DNA from: Flavobacterium paronense
GTDB taxonomy: Bacteria; Bacteroidota; Bacteroidia; Flavobacteriales; Flavobacteriaceae
DNA: 64,000 bases
NCBI RefSeq assembly: GCF_030409795.1
Contig: NZ_JAUFQN010000019.1
Coordinates: 1,240,001 to 1,304,000, forward strand
Direction of reading: 5' to 3'
Positions 16,731 through 25,492 of the stretch are shown piece by piece. The position numbers and the translations under genes were made by a program. Position 1 is the stretch's first letter. Every line of letters starts with the position of its first letter. Below the pieces are notes generated by a model. The model did no database searches and was not told where the DNA came from. It saw only the letters and a list, made by a program, of their open reading frames with translations.

Positions 16731-17198
16731 TTACGATTTGTATTCTCCAAAGAGTTCGATTAGTTTTTTACTACGATAATCAAAGATTTCCTTGAGTTTT
16801 GGCGCTACTAAAAAAGGATGCACCAGTTGACCTAAAATTCCCATTGGCACTTTATAATCTACAATGTCTTCCATTTCAACACCACCTGGAATCTCTTTCA
16901 GAAAATGTTTATGATGCCATAATGCATAAGGTCCGAAACGCTGTTCGTCAACAAAGTATTTTTTATCCACTACATGTGTAATTTCGGTTACCCATTTCAT
17001 TGGAATGCTCAAAACAGGAGTCACGATATACTGAATAATTTGACCTGCAAACATTTCTTTCTCATCTCCCGAAAGGGTTTTAAAGCCCATGTAATCAGGT
17101 GTTATTGTTTTTAAATTTTTAGGATTTGATAGGAATTCCCATGCTTGGTCTAAGCTAATAGGTAAATTTTGTTTCGTATGTAAAGTATAAATCTTCAT
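16731..17198 (-). CDS. SRPBCC (START/Bet v 1-like) family protein
   Basis: The 155-residue protein begins with the SRPBCC pattern LPISLDQAWEFLSNPKNLKTITPDYMGF and includes a FVDEQRFGPYALWHHKHFLKEI stretch near 86-107. The fold makes a hydrophobic pocket for lipids, pigments or polyketides. Close relatives are often called cell division inhibitor-like, without proof. It is the first gene of the operon with the SDR protein and photolyase. An inverted repeat (17225-17260) overlaps its likely promoter. Confidence 0.82.
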   Translation of the reverse strand: MKIYTLHTKQNLPISLDQAWEFLSNPKNLKTITPDYMGFKTLSGDEKEMFAGQIIQYIVTPVLSIPMKWVTEITHVVDKKYFVDEQRFGPYALWHHKHFLKEIPGGVEMEDIVDYKVPMGILGQLVHPFLVAPKLKEIFDYRSKKLIELFGEYKS

Positions 17199-17224
17199 CG
17201 CAATTTTTTTGTAAAAGTACTATT

Positions 17225-17260
17225 TTTTGTTTATTTATTTGTCAAAAAAAGTAAACAAAA
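17225..17260 (-). promoter_or_regulatory. Candidate operator and promoter of the photolyase operon
   Basis: A perfect 9-bp inverted repeat, TTTTGTTTA at 17225-17233 and TAAACAAAA at 17252-17260, with 18 bases between, lies 27-62 bases before the SRPBCC start. On the minus strand a TTG inside the spacer and a TACTTTTA -7-like element downstream form a plausible flavobacterial promoter. A dimeric repressor at this repeat would block it. Which regulator binds is unknown. A MerR-type light regulator (LitR/CarH) is one possibility. Confidence 0.45.
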
Positions 17261-17332
17261 TATTTAAGTTATTCTTAACACATATCAATTCATACTATTT
17301 ATAAATTTGAAAAACTTCTAAACAAACAACTC

Positions 17333-18187
17333 ATGAAAAGAATTATTTTCGTTTTAGCATCTATCATTGCTAGTTATGTACTTAACGCTCAGGTAAAATC
17401 CCCACAACCAAGTCCACACGCTACACTAACACAAGTTGTTGGTTTGACTGATGTAACCCTAGATTATTCTCGTCCGAGTGCTAAAGGAAGAATAATTTTT
17501 GGTGATTTAGTTCCGTTTGGTAAGCTTTGGAGAACTGGCGCCAATGCTAATACAACTGTTACGTTTAGCGATGATGTTGTGATTAACGGGACTACACTTA
17601 AAAAAGGAAAATATGCTTTGTATACCACACCAAAAGCAGATATGTGGGAAGTGATTTTATATACAGATACTGATAATTGGGGAACTCCAGAAAATTGGGA
17701 TGCCAACAAAGTAGCAGTTTTAGTTAATGTTGACCCAGTTGCTCTTAATAATGCTGTAGAATCATTCACTATTTCGGTTGGTAATTTAACCAACGATAGT
17801 GCCACATTGGATATTGCTTGGGAAAAGACCATGGTTTCTGTGAAGTTTGAAGTGCCGACTCAAAAAACTGCAATGGCGAGTATTGAAAAAACATTAGCCG
17901 GACCAACTGCTGGTGATTATTATTCAGCTGGTCAATATTTTTTTCAATCTAATGGTGATATGAATAAAGCTTTAGAATATGTAAACAAAGCAATATCGAT
18001 GTTAAAACCCGGCGAAGAGGTTCCGTTCTGGCAATTGCGTCAAAAATCTTTAATTCAAGCTAAATTAGGAGATAAAACTGGAGCTATTACTACTGCAAAA
18101 TTATCATTAGCTGGTGCAGAAAAAGCTAAAAACAATGATTACGTTAAAATGAATAACGATAGTATAAAAGATTGGAGTAAAAAATAA
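17333..18187 (+). CDS. DUF2911-domain exported protein
   Basis: The 284-residue protein has a signal peptide (1-19, ending LNA) and a DUF2911 domain: SPHATLTQVVGLTDVTLDYSRPSAKGR, then FGKLWRTGANANTTVTFSDDV and YALYTTPKADMWEVILY. The last 100 residues include a TPR-like helical stretch (GDMNKALEYVNKAI). DUF2911 proteins are widespread in Bacteroidota and are probably periplasmic. No reaction is known. It stands alone, with its own terminator. Confidence 0.9.
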   Translation: MKRIIFVLASIIASYVLNAQVKSPQPSPHATLTQVVGLTDVTLDYSRPSAKGRIIFGDLVPFGKLWRTGANANTTVTFSDDVVINGTTLKKGKYALYTTPKADMWEVILYTDTDNWGTPENWDANKVAVLVNVDPVALNNAVESFTISVGNLTNDSATLDIAWEKTMVSVKFEVPTQKTAMASIEKTLAGPTAGDYYSAGQYFFQSNGDMNKALEYVNKAISMLKPGEEVPFWQLRQKSLIQAKLGDKTGAITTAKLSLAGAEKAKNNDYVKMNNDSIKDWSKK

Positions 18188-18202
18188 GTTAATACTATTT
18201 AT

Positions 18203-18241
18203 CAAAGACCACGATTTCCGTTTAAGATTTCGTGGTTTTTT
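18203..18241 (+). terminator. Terminator between DUF2911 gene and symporter gene
   Basis: A stem with arms AAGACCACGA and TCGTGGTTTTT lies just after the DUF2911 stop codon and touches the end of the convergent symporter gene, so it may serve both. Confidence 0.75.
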
Positions 18242-19962
18242 TATGCTATAACTTTTTGTTTTCTTCTTAAAATGAGTTGGGTAAGTATAGATAAAATGAC
18301 GGTTAGAGAAGCCCCAATAAAATTCAGCCACAAATAGCCTAATTTTTCCTGACCCGTTGGATAGATATGAATGGTATAATAGTAAATGAAGAATATGGTA
18401 ATTTGACTAACTACAGCACTATAGAAAATAGCATTTGCTTTCACAAATTTGATGTAAAAGCCAACCAAGAACACTCCCAAAACAGTTCCGTAGAAAATGG
18501 AACCAACAATATTAACCAATTGTATCAGGTTTTCAAACAAGGTGCCCACGCAAGCAAAACCGATTGCAATTATACCCCAAAGCAGCGTGAAAGACTTCGT
18601 TGCATTCACAAAATGTTTTTCTGATTTTTCTTCTTTGATATTTCGTTTATAAATATCAATCGCGGTTGTGGATGCCAAAGCGGTTAAACCCGAAGCAGAG
18701 GAAGACATAGCGGCTGAAAGAATTACGGCTAACAAAAGTCCGATTAAGCCCGAAGGTAAATAATGTAAAATAAAATAGATAAAGACATAATCCTTGTCAT
18801 TAGTTTCCGCTTTTTCATCGACTTTGCTAATGATTACTTTGGCTTCTTCATGTAAGTCCTTTTCTTTTCCTGAGAGTGAAATTAGTTTTTTTCTCAAAAT
18901 AGGATTGTCATAATTCTGATTTAAATGATCAATATAAAGCAAGTTGAATTCTTTCTTTTCTTCAGATAATTGTGCTAATTGCTTTTCAAGCGAATGATAT
19001 TCATCTGCATATTTTGATTTTTCAATCGCAGCTTTATTAACAGGATTGAAATTAAGCGGAACCGGATTGAATTGGAAAAACACAAAAACCATTACACCAG
19101 TCAACAGAATAAAGAACTGCATTGGCACTTTCAGAAAACCATTCATTATTAAACCCATTTGGCTTTCTCTATCTGATTTTCCAGATAAGTAACGTCCCAC
19201 TTGTGATTGGTCTGTACCAAAATAGGAAAGCATCAGGAAAAATCCACCAGTAATACCACTCCAAAAAGTATATCTGTTTTCAGGATCGAATGAAAAGTCT
19301 AAGATGTTCATTTTGTCATTGGCACCCGCAATATGCATGGCATTAGAAAACGTCATGTCATTGGGCAACAAATGCAATATCAAAAAGAAGGTTATAAACA
19401 TGCCTAACATGATGACAAACATTTGCTGTTTTTGAGTAACATTTACGGCTTTTGTTCCACCAGCGAAAGTGTAAATGATAACCAATATTCCGATGATGAT
19501 ATTTAGCATGGTTAAATTCCAACCCAATATAGAAGACAAAATAATGGATGGCGCATAAATGGTTAAACCAGTACCCAAACCTCTTTGAATCAGAAATAAA
19601 ATAGCAGTAAACGATCGTGTTTTTAAATCAAATCGCTGTTCTAGATATTCATAAGCGGTAAATACTTTTAGTTTGTGATAAATAGGAATGAAAGTCATCG
19701 AAATAACTACCATGGCAATGGGCAAACCAAAATAGAATTGCACAAATCCCATTCCGTCATGATAGGCTTGTCCCGGAGTTGAAAGGAATGTTATCGCGCT
19801 AGCTTGAGTTGCCATTACTGAAAGACCAACCGTCCACCAAGGCGTTTCTTTGTTTCCAAGGATATAGTCTTCTACATTTTTGCTTCCTTTGGTTTTATAA
19901 ACGCCATAGAAAACAATAAATAAAAGCGTTACCGATAAGACAATCCAGTCGAGTTGTTGCAT
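18241..19962 (-). CDS. Sodium:solute symporter (SSS family)
   Basis: The 573-residue protein begins LDWIVLSVTLLFIVFYGVYKTKGSKNVEDYILGNKETPWWTVGLSVMATQASAITFLSTPG, the SSS N-terminus, and has about thirteen membrane segments. A charged insert of about 80 residues (roughly 310-390) rich in Lys and Glu lies between two membrane parts and is absent from short SSS members. The family includes sialic acid, glucose and proline symporters. The preceding PIG-L deacetylase suggests a sugar-derived substrate, which is inference. Its start is two bases after the stop codon of a 35-residue membrane peptide gene. Confidence 0.88.
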   Translation of the reverse strand: MQQLDWIVLSVTLLFIVFYGVYKTKGSKNVEDYILGNKETPWWTVGLSVMATQASAITFLSTPGQAYHDGMGFVQFYFGLPIAMVVISMTFIPIYHKLKVFTAYEYLEQRFDLKTRSFTAILFLIQRGLGTGLTIYAPSIILSSILGWNLTMLNIIIGILVIIYTFAGGTKAVNVTQKQQMFVIMLGMFITFFLILHLLPNDMTFSNAMHIAGANDKMNILDFSFDPENRYTFWSGITGGFFLMLSYFGTDQSQVGRYLSGKSDRESQMGLIMNGFLKVPMQFFILLTGVMVFVFFQFNPVPLNFNPVNKAAIEKSKYADEYHSLEKQLAQLSEEKKEFNLLYIDHLNQNYDNPILRKKLISLSGKEKDLHEEAKVIISKVDEKAETNDKDYVFIYFILHYLPSGLIGLLLAVILSAAMSSSASGLTALASTTAIDIYKRNIKEEKSEKHFVNATKSFTLLWGIIAIGFACVGTLFENLIQLVNIVGSIFYGTVLGVFLVGFYIKFVKANAIFYSAVVSQITIFFIYYYTIHIYPTGQEKLGYLWLNFIGASLTVILSILTQLILRRKQKVIA

Positions 19963-19963
19963 A

Positions 19964-20071
19964 TTAATAGAATAATTGCATTAAAAGAAAAAACACAATA
20001 ATATAAATAGCATTAATAACTAAAACCCAAGTATAGCTGTTTTTCCATGCGCTTGTTTTTTTATTTTCCAT
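19964..20071 (-). CDS. 35-residue single-span membrane peptide upstream of the symporter
   Basis: This is a short frame from ATG 20071 to TAA 19964-19966. The peptide begins MENKKTSAWKNSYTWVL and then has one hydrophobic segment (about 15-33). It starts three bases after the PIG-L stop codon and ends one base before the symporter start codon, so it is embedded in the operon with no spare space. Some SSS carriers have a tiny companion subunit (DUF997/DUF4212 next to other symporters). This peptide could be an analogue, but it was not matched to a known family. Confidence 0.6.
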   Translation of the reverse strand: MENKKTSAWKNSYTWVLVINAIYIIVFFLLMQLFY

Positions 20072-20073
20072 AA

Positions 20074-22587
20074 TTATTCTCCTATTGCTATGATGTTTGC
20101 CAATAATCTAAAAGCGCCAGAAACACCTTCGGGTAATTCTCTAAAGAAACTTAAACCTGTATATACATAGTTTCCTTTGCCATATTTAGCTATTAATAAC
20201 GCTCCGTTTTTTGGGTTCTCACCTTTGTCGTTGGAAGAAAGAATAGGAGTAAAGGCAGCATCCCATTCGTTTGGATAATATAAACCTTGTTCTTGTTTCC
20301 AATCTTTGAAATCTTCTTGAGTGATTTTATTTGGATAATTCAATACCGGATGGTTTGGATTCAAAAAGCGGACTTCTGCATTTTCTTCTGTAACTCTGTC
20401 CCGGGAAATTTTTAAGGGAAACGGAGACATGTCTTTAGTAACTAAATCGTCTGTAGTGTTGTATTGTACAATCATCGTTTTGCCGTTTTTGACAAAATCT
20501 AACAAAATATTTTGCTTGAATGCTAAGGCGTTTACAGTATTATAAGCACGAATTCCGGTCATAACAACATCATAGTTTTCAAGCTTTTCTGTAGAAATTT
20601 CATCTGGTTTAATGATGTCAACTTCATAGCCCATTTGAGCTAAGCTTTTAGGAACTTCGTCTCCAGCACCCATGATGTAAGCAATCTTTTCATTCTTGGT
20701 TTTAATTTTCAAACGAATCGCTTTGGTTTCAGCAGGTTTCAGCACCATTTGTTTGTATATGTGCGGATAATTTATGTCTATTTTATTTAAATTGTAGGTT
20801 TGTCCGTCAACGGTTACAATGCTTTTGATGTTTATTTCGCTGACTTCTTTTGATGGAGAAACGCTGAAAACAGCCAAAACTTCTTGTCCTTTTTTATCGA
20901 TAGAAAAAGGAATTTCTATTGGAGATACTTCCCAACCTTGAGGCATTACTAGTTTTACGTTACCATTAATGGCATCTTTACCTGCTTTTACTTTTACAGT
21001 AATAGTTTTGTCTCTATCGTTATTGAAAATATAAACTTTCTCGGCGAACACTGAAGTCACAGCAGGGACAATATCCAGTGGTTGATAGACTTCTCCTTTT
21101 ACATCGTCGTTGTATTTGTAGACTACGTTTCGTTCAAAAGGGATTTCAACTCCATTTATTTCAATCCAAAAACCAACTTTTACTTGGCGTATCACATCTG
21201 GAATGCCAATATTTTCTTGGTTATCTACACGATACATGCCAACGGTTCCCATTTGATTAAGCCAATAGGGATTGGTGTATTCAAATTTTAGACCTTCATT
21301 AAAACTCTTTGTAAGATCAAGTAAAATCGTTTTTGTAAACGGAATATTGTTTTTAAGTTCTACATTTTTTTGTTCATCTTCGTGAATATAAGTAGGCACA
21401 GCACCAATGCCAGTCAAGTTCATCGCTACAGTACTTCTATTGATAGCTTCAATTTTCAATTTAATACTGCTATTGGGTGTTACTTCTTGTACCTCAGAAA
21501 CAGCTTCTAAATATAAGCCAGTACAACCAGCAATTATCTTTTTTATTTCTTCTGATTTTACTGTTCTCCAGTGTGAATTGTCTAAATTATCAATCAAAGA
21601 ATAAGCTTTGACTAATTCATTTATAGAAGCTGATGGGTTTTTAAAATCAAAGTTTTTTTCTACGTTGGCAAGAATATCTCCGATTTCCTTTCCGCCTTTA
21701 ATACGATTCCAAGTTGTATCTATTCCGTCAAAAAGGTTAGTTTTATCTGTAGGTGAATCACCTTTTAGGAATTCCAAATATTCTTCATCTTCGCCTCGAG
21801 TTCCTGTAGAACCAAATCCCTGTGACTGATGGCGACTTCTACTAAGCGCAGCAATTTCCTGATTGGATTTTCCTAACGATTGGTAATAGGTTCCGATTTG
21901 TAGTTTGCTTAAATTACTTTTATCGGCAGCATCAAACATTTCTTTGCTACCGTAAAACCACCACGAAGTGTTAAAAAATAAACGCTTTGGTTGCCAAATC
22001 GATGTGAACTGTAACTGATTTGGAAAAACGGAGGCATCGTTTACTTTGTCAAAAGCTTCATAACTCAGCATAGCAGATGAAGTGTGATGGCCATGTGTTG
22101 TTCCGGGAGAACGATGATCAAAACGGTTAATGATTACATCAGGTTGAAACTTTCTGATTACCCAAATGACATCACTCAACACTTGGTCTTTATCCCAAAT
22201 TTGCAATGTTTCATCTGGGTTTTTGGAAAATCCAAAGTCATTGGCACGCGAAAAGAATTGTACACCGCCATCAATTTTACGAGCTTCTATGAGCTCTTGT
22301 GTTCTTATTACTCCAAGTTGTTCGCGAAGTTCCGGACCAATTAAGTTTTGCCCTCCGTCGCCACGAGTTAAAGATAAATAGCCGGTTTGTGCTTTTATAG
22401 TATTGGATAAATAGGCAATCAAACGTGTGTTTTCATCATCAGGATGTGCTGCAATATATAAGACAGAACCCAGAAAGTTAAGTTTCTGGATTTGATTATA
22501 CAACTCAACTGCATTAGGTTTTGCTGGTTGTTGTGCTACTCCTTTTAAGCTTAATATAAGTAGCAAGTATAGTATAAAGTGTTTCAT
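20074..22587 (-). CDS. Exported PIG-L (LmbE) family deacetylase with C-terminal beta domains
   Basis: The start at ATG 22587 gives an 837-residue protein with a proper signal peptide (MKHFILYLLLILSLKGVAQ). An upstream ATG would add eight residues. The PIG-L domain has AHPDDEN (47-53), the zinc and Asp motif, and SLTRGDGGQN, HRSPGTTHGHH. A middle region resembles a NEW3-type beta sandwich (GWEVSPIEIPFSIDKKGQE, about residue 560), and the last 200 residues look like a glutamine-amidotransferase-like Rossmann part (VDIIKPDEIS ... YDVVMTGIRAYN). It probably deacetylates an N-acetylglucosamine-containing substrate in the periplasm. It precedes the small peptide and symporter genes. Confidence 0.85.
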   Translation of the reverse strand: MKHFILYLLLILSLKGVAQQPAKPNAVELYNQIQKLNFLGSVLYIAAHPDDENTRLIAYLSNTIKAQTGYLSLTRGDGGQNLIGPELREQLGVIRTQELIEARKIDGGVQFFSRANDFGFSKNPDETLQIWDKDQVLSDVIWVIRKFQPDVIINRFDHRSPGTTHGHHTSSAMLSYEAFDKVNDASVFPNQLQFTSIWQPKRLFFNTSWWFYGSKEMFDAADKSNLSKLQIGTYYQSLGKSNQEIAALSRSRHQSQGFGSTGTRGEDEEYLEFLKGDSPTDKTNLFDGIDTTWNRIKGGKEIGDILANVEKNFDFKNPSASINELVKAYSLIDNLDNSHWRTVKSEEIKKIIAGCTGLYLEAVSEVQEVTPNSSIKLKIEAINRSTVAMNLTGIGAVPTYIHEDEQKNVELKNNIPFTKTILLDLTKSFNEGLKFEYTNPYWLNQMGTVGMYRVDNQENIGIPDVIRQVKVGFWIEINGVEIPFERNVVYKYNDDVKGEVYQPLDIVPAVTSVFAEKVYIFNNDRDKTITVKVKAGKDAINGNVKLVMPQGWEVSPIEIPFSIDKKGQEVLAVFSVSPSKEVSEINIKSIVTVDGQTYNLNKIDINYPHIYKQMVLKPAETKAIRLKIKTKNEKIAYIMGAGDEVPKSLAQMGYEVDIIKPDEISTEKLENYDVVMTGIRAYNTVNALAFKQNILLDFVKNGKTMIVQYNTTDDLVTKDMSPFPLKISRDRVTEENAEVRFLNPNHPVLNYPNKITQEDFKDWKQEQGLYYPNEWDAAFTPILSSNDKGENPKNGALLIAKYGKGNYVYTGLSFFRELPEGVSGAFRLLANIIAIGE

Positions 22588-22783
22588 TGGAAATGGTTTG
22601 CCATTGCTCAAATATACTAATTCTTGTTTATAGTTTCGGATTGGTAGATATTGGTTTATAGTTTATTTAACAATTTACCAACTTTAATTTTTGTAGTATA
22701 TATATAACTAATTTCTTTAATAGTGTAACTTTTAAAGCCATCGTATTAACCAATTTTGTACTATGATTTTAACACCACATATT

Positions 22784-23038
22784 ATGGATACTATTAATAA
22801 AAAAGAACTTGAAATATTTAAAATTTCAGGAGATTGGGATTTACAATCAAAACTACTGAGAAGAAAGTTTCCACAATTAACACCCTCCGATTTAGAATTT
22901 CAAAGGGATGGAGAAAAGGACTTATTTAAAAGAATTGAAAAACGCCTCAATAAAAAGGAGTCAGAAGTTGTTAAGATTATTAAAGAAACATTACCAGACA
23001 AATTTATTAACAACTTAAAAATAAAATATCATGAATAA
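22784..23038 (+). CDS. CsbD-like stress protein
   Basis: With ATG 22784 the protein has 84 residues. An earlier ATG at 22763 would add seven. The middle, KISGDWDLQSKLLRRKFPQLTPSDLEFQRDGEKDLFKRIEKRLNK, follows the CsbD pattern of GxWxxxKxxLKxKFxxLTdxDL followed by a helical repeat. CsbD proteins are small, charged and induced by general stress in many bacteria. Their biochemical role is unknown. The stop codon overlaps the start of the next gene by several bases, so it begins a stress operon. Confidence 0.75.
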   Translation: MDTINKKELEIFKISGDWDLQSKLLRRKFPQLTPSDLEFQRDGEKDLFKRIEKRLNKKESEVVKIIKETLPDKFINNLKIKYHE

Positions 23039-23186
23039 TCTACTGTACACGGTTGCTGTAATCTTAATAATATTATGGGCTTTAGGGTTTTTTGCATTCG
23101 GAATGGGTAATCTAATCCACATTCTTTTAGTTATTGCAATTATTGCCATATTAGTTAGAGTTATCAAAGGAGAAAATGTAGTTTAA
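23031..23186 (+). CDS. lmo0937-like small membrane protein (51 aa)
   Basis: The start ATG 23031 lies within the last codons of the CsbD-like gene (8-base overlap). The 51-residue protein has two hydrophobic stretches (about 6-22 and 27-43) around a Gly-Phe-Met turn, and ends KGENVV. This is the pattern of the lmo0937 family of small two-span membrane proteins. They are often found next to CsbD and YtxH genes in Bacteroidota and Firmicutes. The role in stress is inferred from the gene order. Confidence 0.75.
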   Translation: MNNLLYTVAVILIILWALGFFAFGMGNLIHILLVIAIIAILVRVIKGENVV

Positions 23187-23225
23187 AAATTAACATTTAT
23201 AATTAAAAACAATAAAAAAAACAAA

Positions 23226-23885
23226 ATGAAAAAATCAATTCTTGCTATAATTATAGCTATAACTATTCATACAGGTGCAAAAGCTCAAGAAACAATAAAA
23301 GCCAAAAGCACTAGTGATTCTGATACCAGAAAGAATATTATTTTAGGAGCAAAATTAGGAGCAAACTACTCAAATGTATATGATAGCCAAGGTGAAGACT
23401 TTGTTGCTGATGCTAAATTAGGTTTTGTTGCAGGTGGATTTGTTACTATTCCTTTAGGGAAATTATTTGCCATTCAACCTGAGGTATTGTACTCTCAAAA
23501 AGGGTTTAAAGGTTCGGGGACATTATTTGGAAGCCCATATAATTATACACGAACTACAGATTATTTAGATATTCCACTTTTTGTAGCTATTAGACCAAGT
23601 GAGTACATCTCAATATTGGCTGGTCCACAATTTTCTTTCTTAATGAGCGAGAAAAATGAATTTACAAGTGCTACTGTAAATGCAACGCAAGAGCAAGCTT
23701 TTAACAATGATAATATTAGAAAAAACACCTTTTGTTTAATTGGTGGTATAGATGTTAATATTGACAAATTAGTAATAGGAGCCAGAGCAGGATGGGATTT
23801 AAAAACTAATAATGGTGATGGTACTTCAGATACACCACGATATAAAAACATGTGGTATCAGTTAACATTGGGATACAAATTTTAG
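23226..23885 (+). CDS. Outer-membrane beta-barrel protein (OmpW/PorT-like)
   Basis: The 219-residue protein has a signal peptide (1-20, ending AKA). Alternating hydrophobic strands then follow: IILGAKLGANYSNVYD, AKLGFVAGGFVTIPLGKLFAIQPEVLYSQKG, DYLDIPLFVAIRP, and a final strand ending in aromatic YKF. This matches the small eight-stranded barrels (OMP_b-brl_2/PorT-like) of Bacteroidota. It follows the two short stress genes and precedes the YtxH gene. It is probably a surface stress or porin-like protein. No ligand is suggested. Confidence 0.85.
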   Translation: MKKSILAIIIAITIHTGAKAQETIKAKSTSDSDTRKNIILGAKLGANYSNVYDSQGEDFVADAKLGFVAGGFVTIPLGKLFAIQPEVLYSQKGFKGSGTLFGSPYNYTRTTDYLDIPLFVAIRPSEYISILAGPQFSFLMSEKNEFTSATVNATQEQAFNNDNIRKNTFCLIGGIDVNIDKLVIGARAGWDLKTNNGDGTSDTPRYKNMWYQLTLGYKF

Positions 23886-23911
23886 CAAATATTAATTTAA
23901 AATTAAAACAA

Positions 23912-24247
23912 ATGAAAAATTCAAGCGATAGTATGAAAGTAATAGGGGCATTAATAATTGGGGCAGCAACAGGAGCAACCTTAGGAGTATTATTTGCACC
24001 TAAAAAAGGTTCAAAAACAAGAAAGAGTATTGTTGGGAGCGCCAAAAAAATGACAAGAAATTTTAAGGAAAAAATGGATGATGAAATAAAAGTTTTAAAA
24101 AAGAAAGCAAAAAAAGAGGCCGAATTTTTGAAAGATAAAGGAATTAAAATTGAAAAGGAAATACAAAAGAAATCAGGAAATTTTAAAAGCGTTATCGATA
24201 ATCAATTGGATCAGGAAGCAGATGCGCTAAATCATAAAAAACACTAA
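23912..24247 (+). CDS. YtxH-domain membrane-anchored protein
   Basis: The start at ATG 23912 gives 111 residues. A longer frame upstream begins inside the barrel gene and is not used. The N-terminal hydrophobic segment (about 8-27) has the Gly-rich pattern GALIIGAATGATLGVLFAPKKG that defines YtxH. The rest is highly basic, helical and coiled-coil-like. YtxH proteins are linked to general stress responses. It is the fourth gene of the stress operon, followed by a strong terminator. Confidence 0.85.
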   Translation: MKNSSDSMKVIGALIIGAATGATLGVLFAPKKGSKTRKSIVGSAKKMTRNFKEKMDDEIKVLKKKAKKEAEFLKDKGIKIEKEIQKKSGNFKSVIDNQLDQEADALNHKKH

Positions 24248-24274
24248 CGTTTAACTATAAAAAGTGATAGTTAC

Positions 24275-24308
24275 AAAAAAAACCTCTTATAACATAAGAG
24301 GTTTTTTT
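24275..24308 (+). terminator. Terminator of the stress operon
   Basis: A stem of about 15 bp (AACCTCTTAT with ATAAGAGGTT plus A/T extension) and a 3-base loop is followed by a T run, 28 bases after the YtxH stop codon. Confidence 0.9.
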
Positions 24309-24343
24309 CATCTAATTATTAACTTAAAAAAACATGAATGAAC

Positions 24344-24724
24344 TTAATCGGAAGATGCAGTTTGATTTGTAAATCGGCCTTTAGAATTATAAGGATACAT
24401 CTTTTTGTGAGTTGCAAGAAGTTGGTATGGTTCTTCTCCATCAAAATCTGTAATTGCTACTCTTACTTTATTATAAATTGAATACCCACCATAGTTAGTT
24501 GGTAAATTTTCTGCTTTTTGCCATTCTCCATTTATCTTATAATGGTATACTAGTTCAAGGTTGTCAAAATAGGCCTCAAGATTTGGAAAATAATAATACC
24601 GAACATAACAGTTCGTTTTTGAATCAATAGGCAATGAAGATATTTCATCTTTAGCTGTTTGTGCACTTGATAGATAACAAGTGAAAAGAAACAACATTAC
24701 GAATATTTTTTTTAATGATTTCAT
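24344..24724 (-). CDS. Exported protein of unknown function (126 aa)
   Basis: A signal peptide (1-21, ending SSA) is followed by about 105 residues rich in Tyr (PYNSK, RYYYFPN, YHYKIN). No catalytic motif was recognised, and no repeat. It is probably a small beta-rich periplasmic or surface protein. It is convergent with the stress operon. The stretch upstream (24725-24941) is very AT-rich, with TTTAATT-type runs, and no gene is seen in it. Confidence 0.65.
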   Translation of the reverse strand: MKSLKKIFVMLFLFTCYLSSAQTAKDEISSLPIDSKTNCYVRYYYFPNLEAYFDNLELVYHYKINGEWQKAENLPTNYGGYSIYNKVRVAITDFDGEEPYQLLATHKKMYPYNSKGRFTNQTASSD

Positions 24725-24941
24725 GATTTTGACTTTTTTGTTTTAAGTTTTGGGGCAAAAAATGATACAATCATTTTACAAAACATAAAAATTATCATTA
24801 CAAATATATAAAATACATTTTAAAAAAATCAGTTAAAAAGTATAAATAATCGATAAAATACATTTTATTTATTTATTTTTAAGAAAAATAGTATTTATTT
24901 TGTTGTTTAACAATACTTTAATAAGTATTAGAAGTGAAATG

Positions 24942-25472
24942 TCAATCCATAAATTCTTTTTCTTCATATTTAGATTTGATAATAGAAATACCTTTCTGAA
25001 GAAGTAAGTTATTGGGATAGGTAATGCGTTCTCCTTTATCAGTTTTTAAATAAATATGAAACGCTTTTATATCTTCAATTTCGGCTTTAATAGGGAAGTC
25101 TTTATCATGTACCTGAATAATATCTCCTATTCGAAATGGGAAAAAGAAAAATAAAATAATACCCGAAGTAATATTACTTAAGATAGACCATTGGGCAAAC
25201 ATGGCAACACCAACAACGGTTGTGACCGAGGATAAAGTAAAAAGAATGTCTTTTTTTTGTACACCCCAAATTATAATTAGGCAAATTATTGCCAAGATAT
25301 TTATTAATAAGTGAATGTATTTTATGACCAAATTGGTTCTATGTTCCATAATAGAGGACAATTTAGCGTAACGACGAATCAGTTTTGCCGTAATAATTCT
25401 TAGAAATATAATAATGAGTAAAAGTACTCCAGTTGCTATAACTTCTTTAATAAAATTAGAAAAAAAGGACAT
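24942..25472 (-). CDS. Small-conductance mechanosensitive channel (MscS type), short
   Basis: The 176-residue protein has three membrane segments (about 8-28, 47-66, 76-106) and the MscS pore/beta-domain junction SSVTTVVGVAMFAQWSILSNITSGIILFFFFPFRIGDIIQV. The beta domain continues to residue 165, but the long C-terminal alpha-beta domain of E. coli MscS (286) is missing. Short MscS proteins of this kind are common in Bacteroidota. It should open under membrane tension to release solutes. Its gene follows the AI-2E permease by 20 bases. Confidence 0.85.
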   Translation of the reverse strand: MSFFSNFIKEVIATGVLLLIIIFLRIITAKLIRRYAKLSSIMEHRTNLVIKYIHLLINILAIICLIIIWGVQKKDILFTLSSVTTVVGVAMFAQWSILSNITSGIILFFFFPFRIGDIIQVHDKDFPIKAEIEDIKAFHIYLKTDKGERITYPNNLLLQKGISIIKSKYEEKEFMD

Positions 25473-25492
25473 GATTATAGTTGTGATAATTA

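Noticed and set aside
20074..22587. Possible bacillithiol deacetylase (BshB)
   Set aside because: At 837 residues with a signal peptide and extra C-terminal domains it is not of BshB type, and no bshA or bshC gene is nearby.
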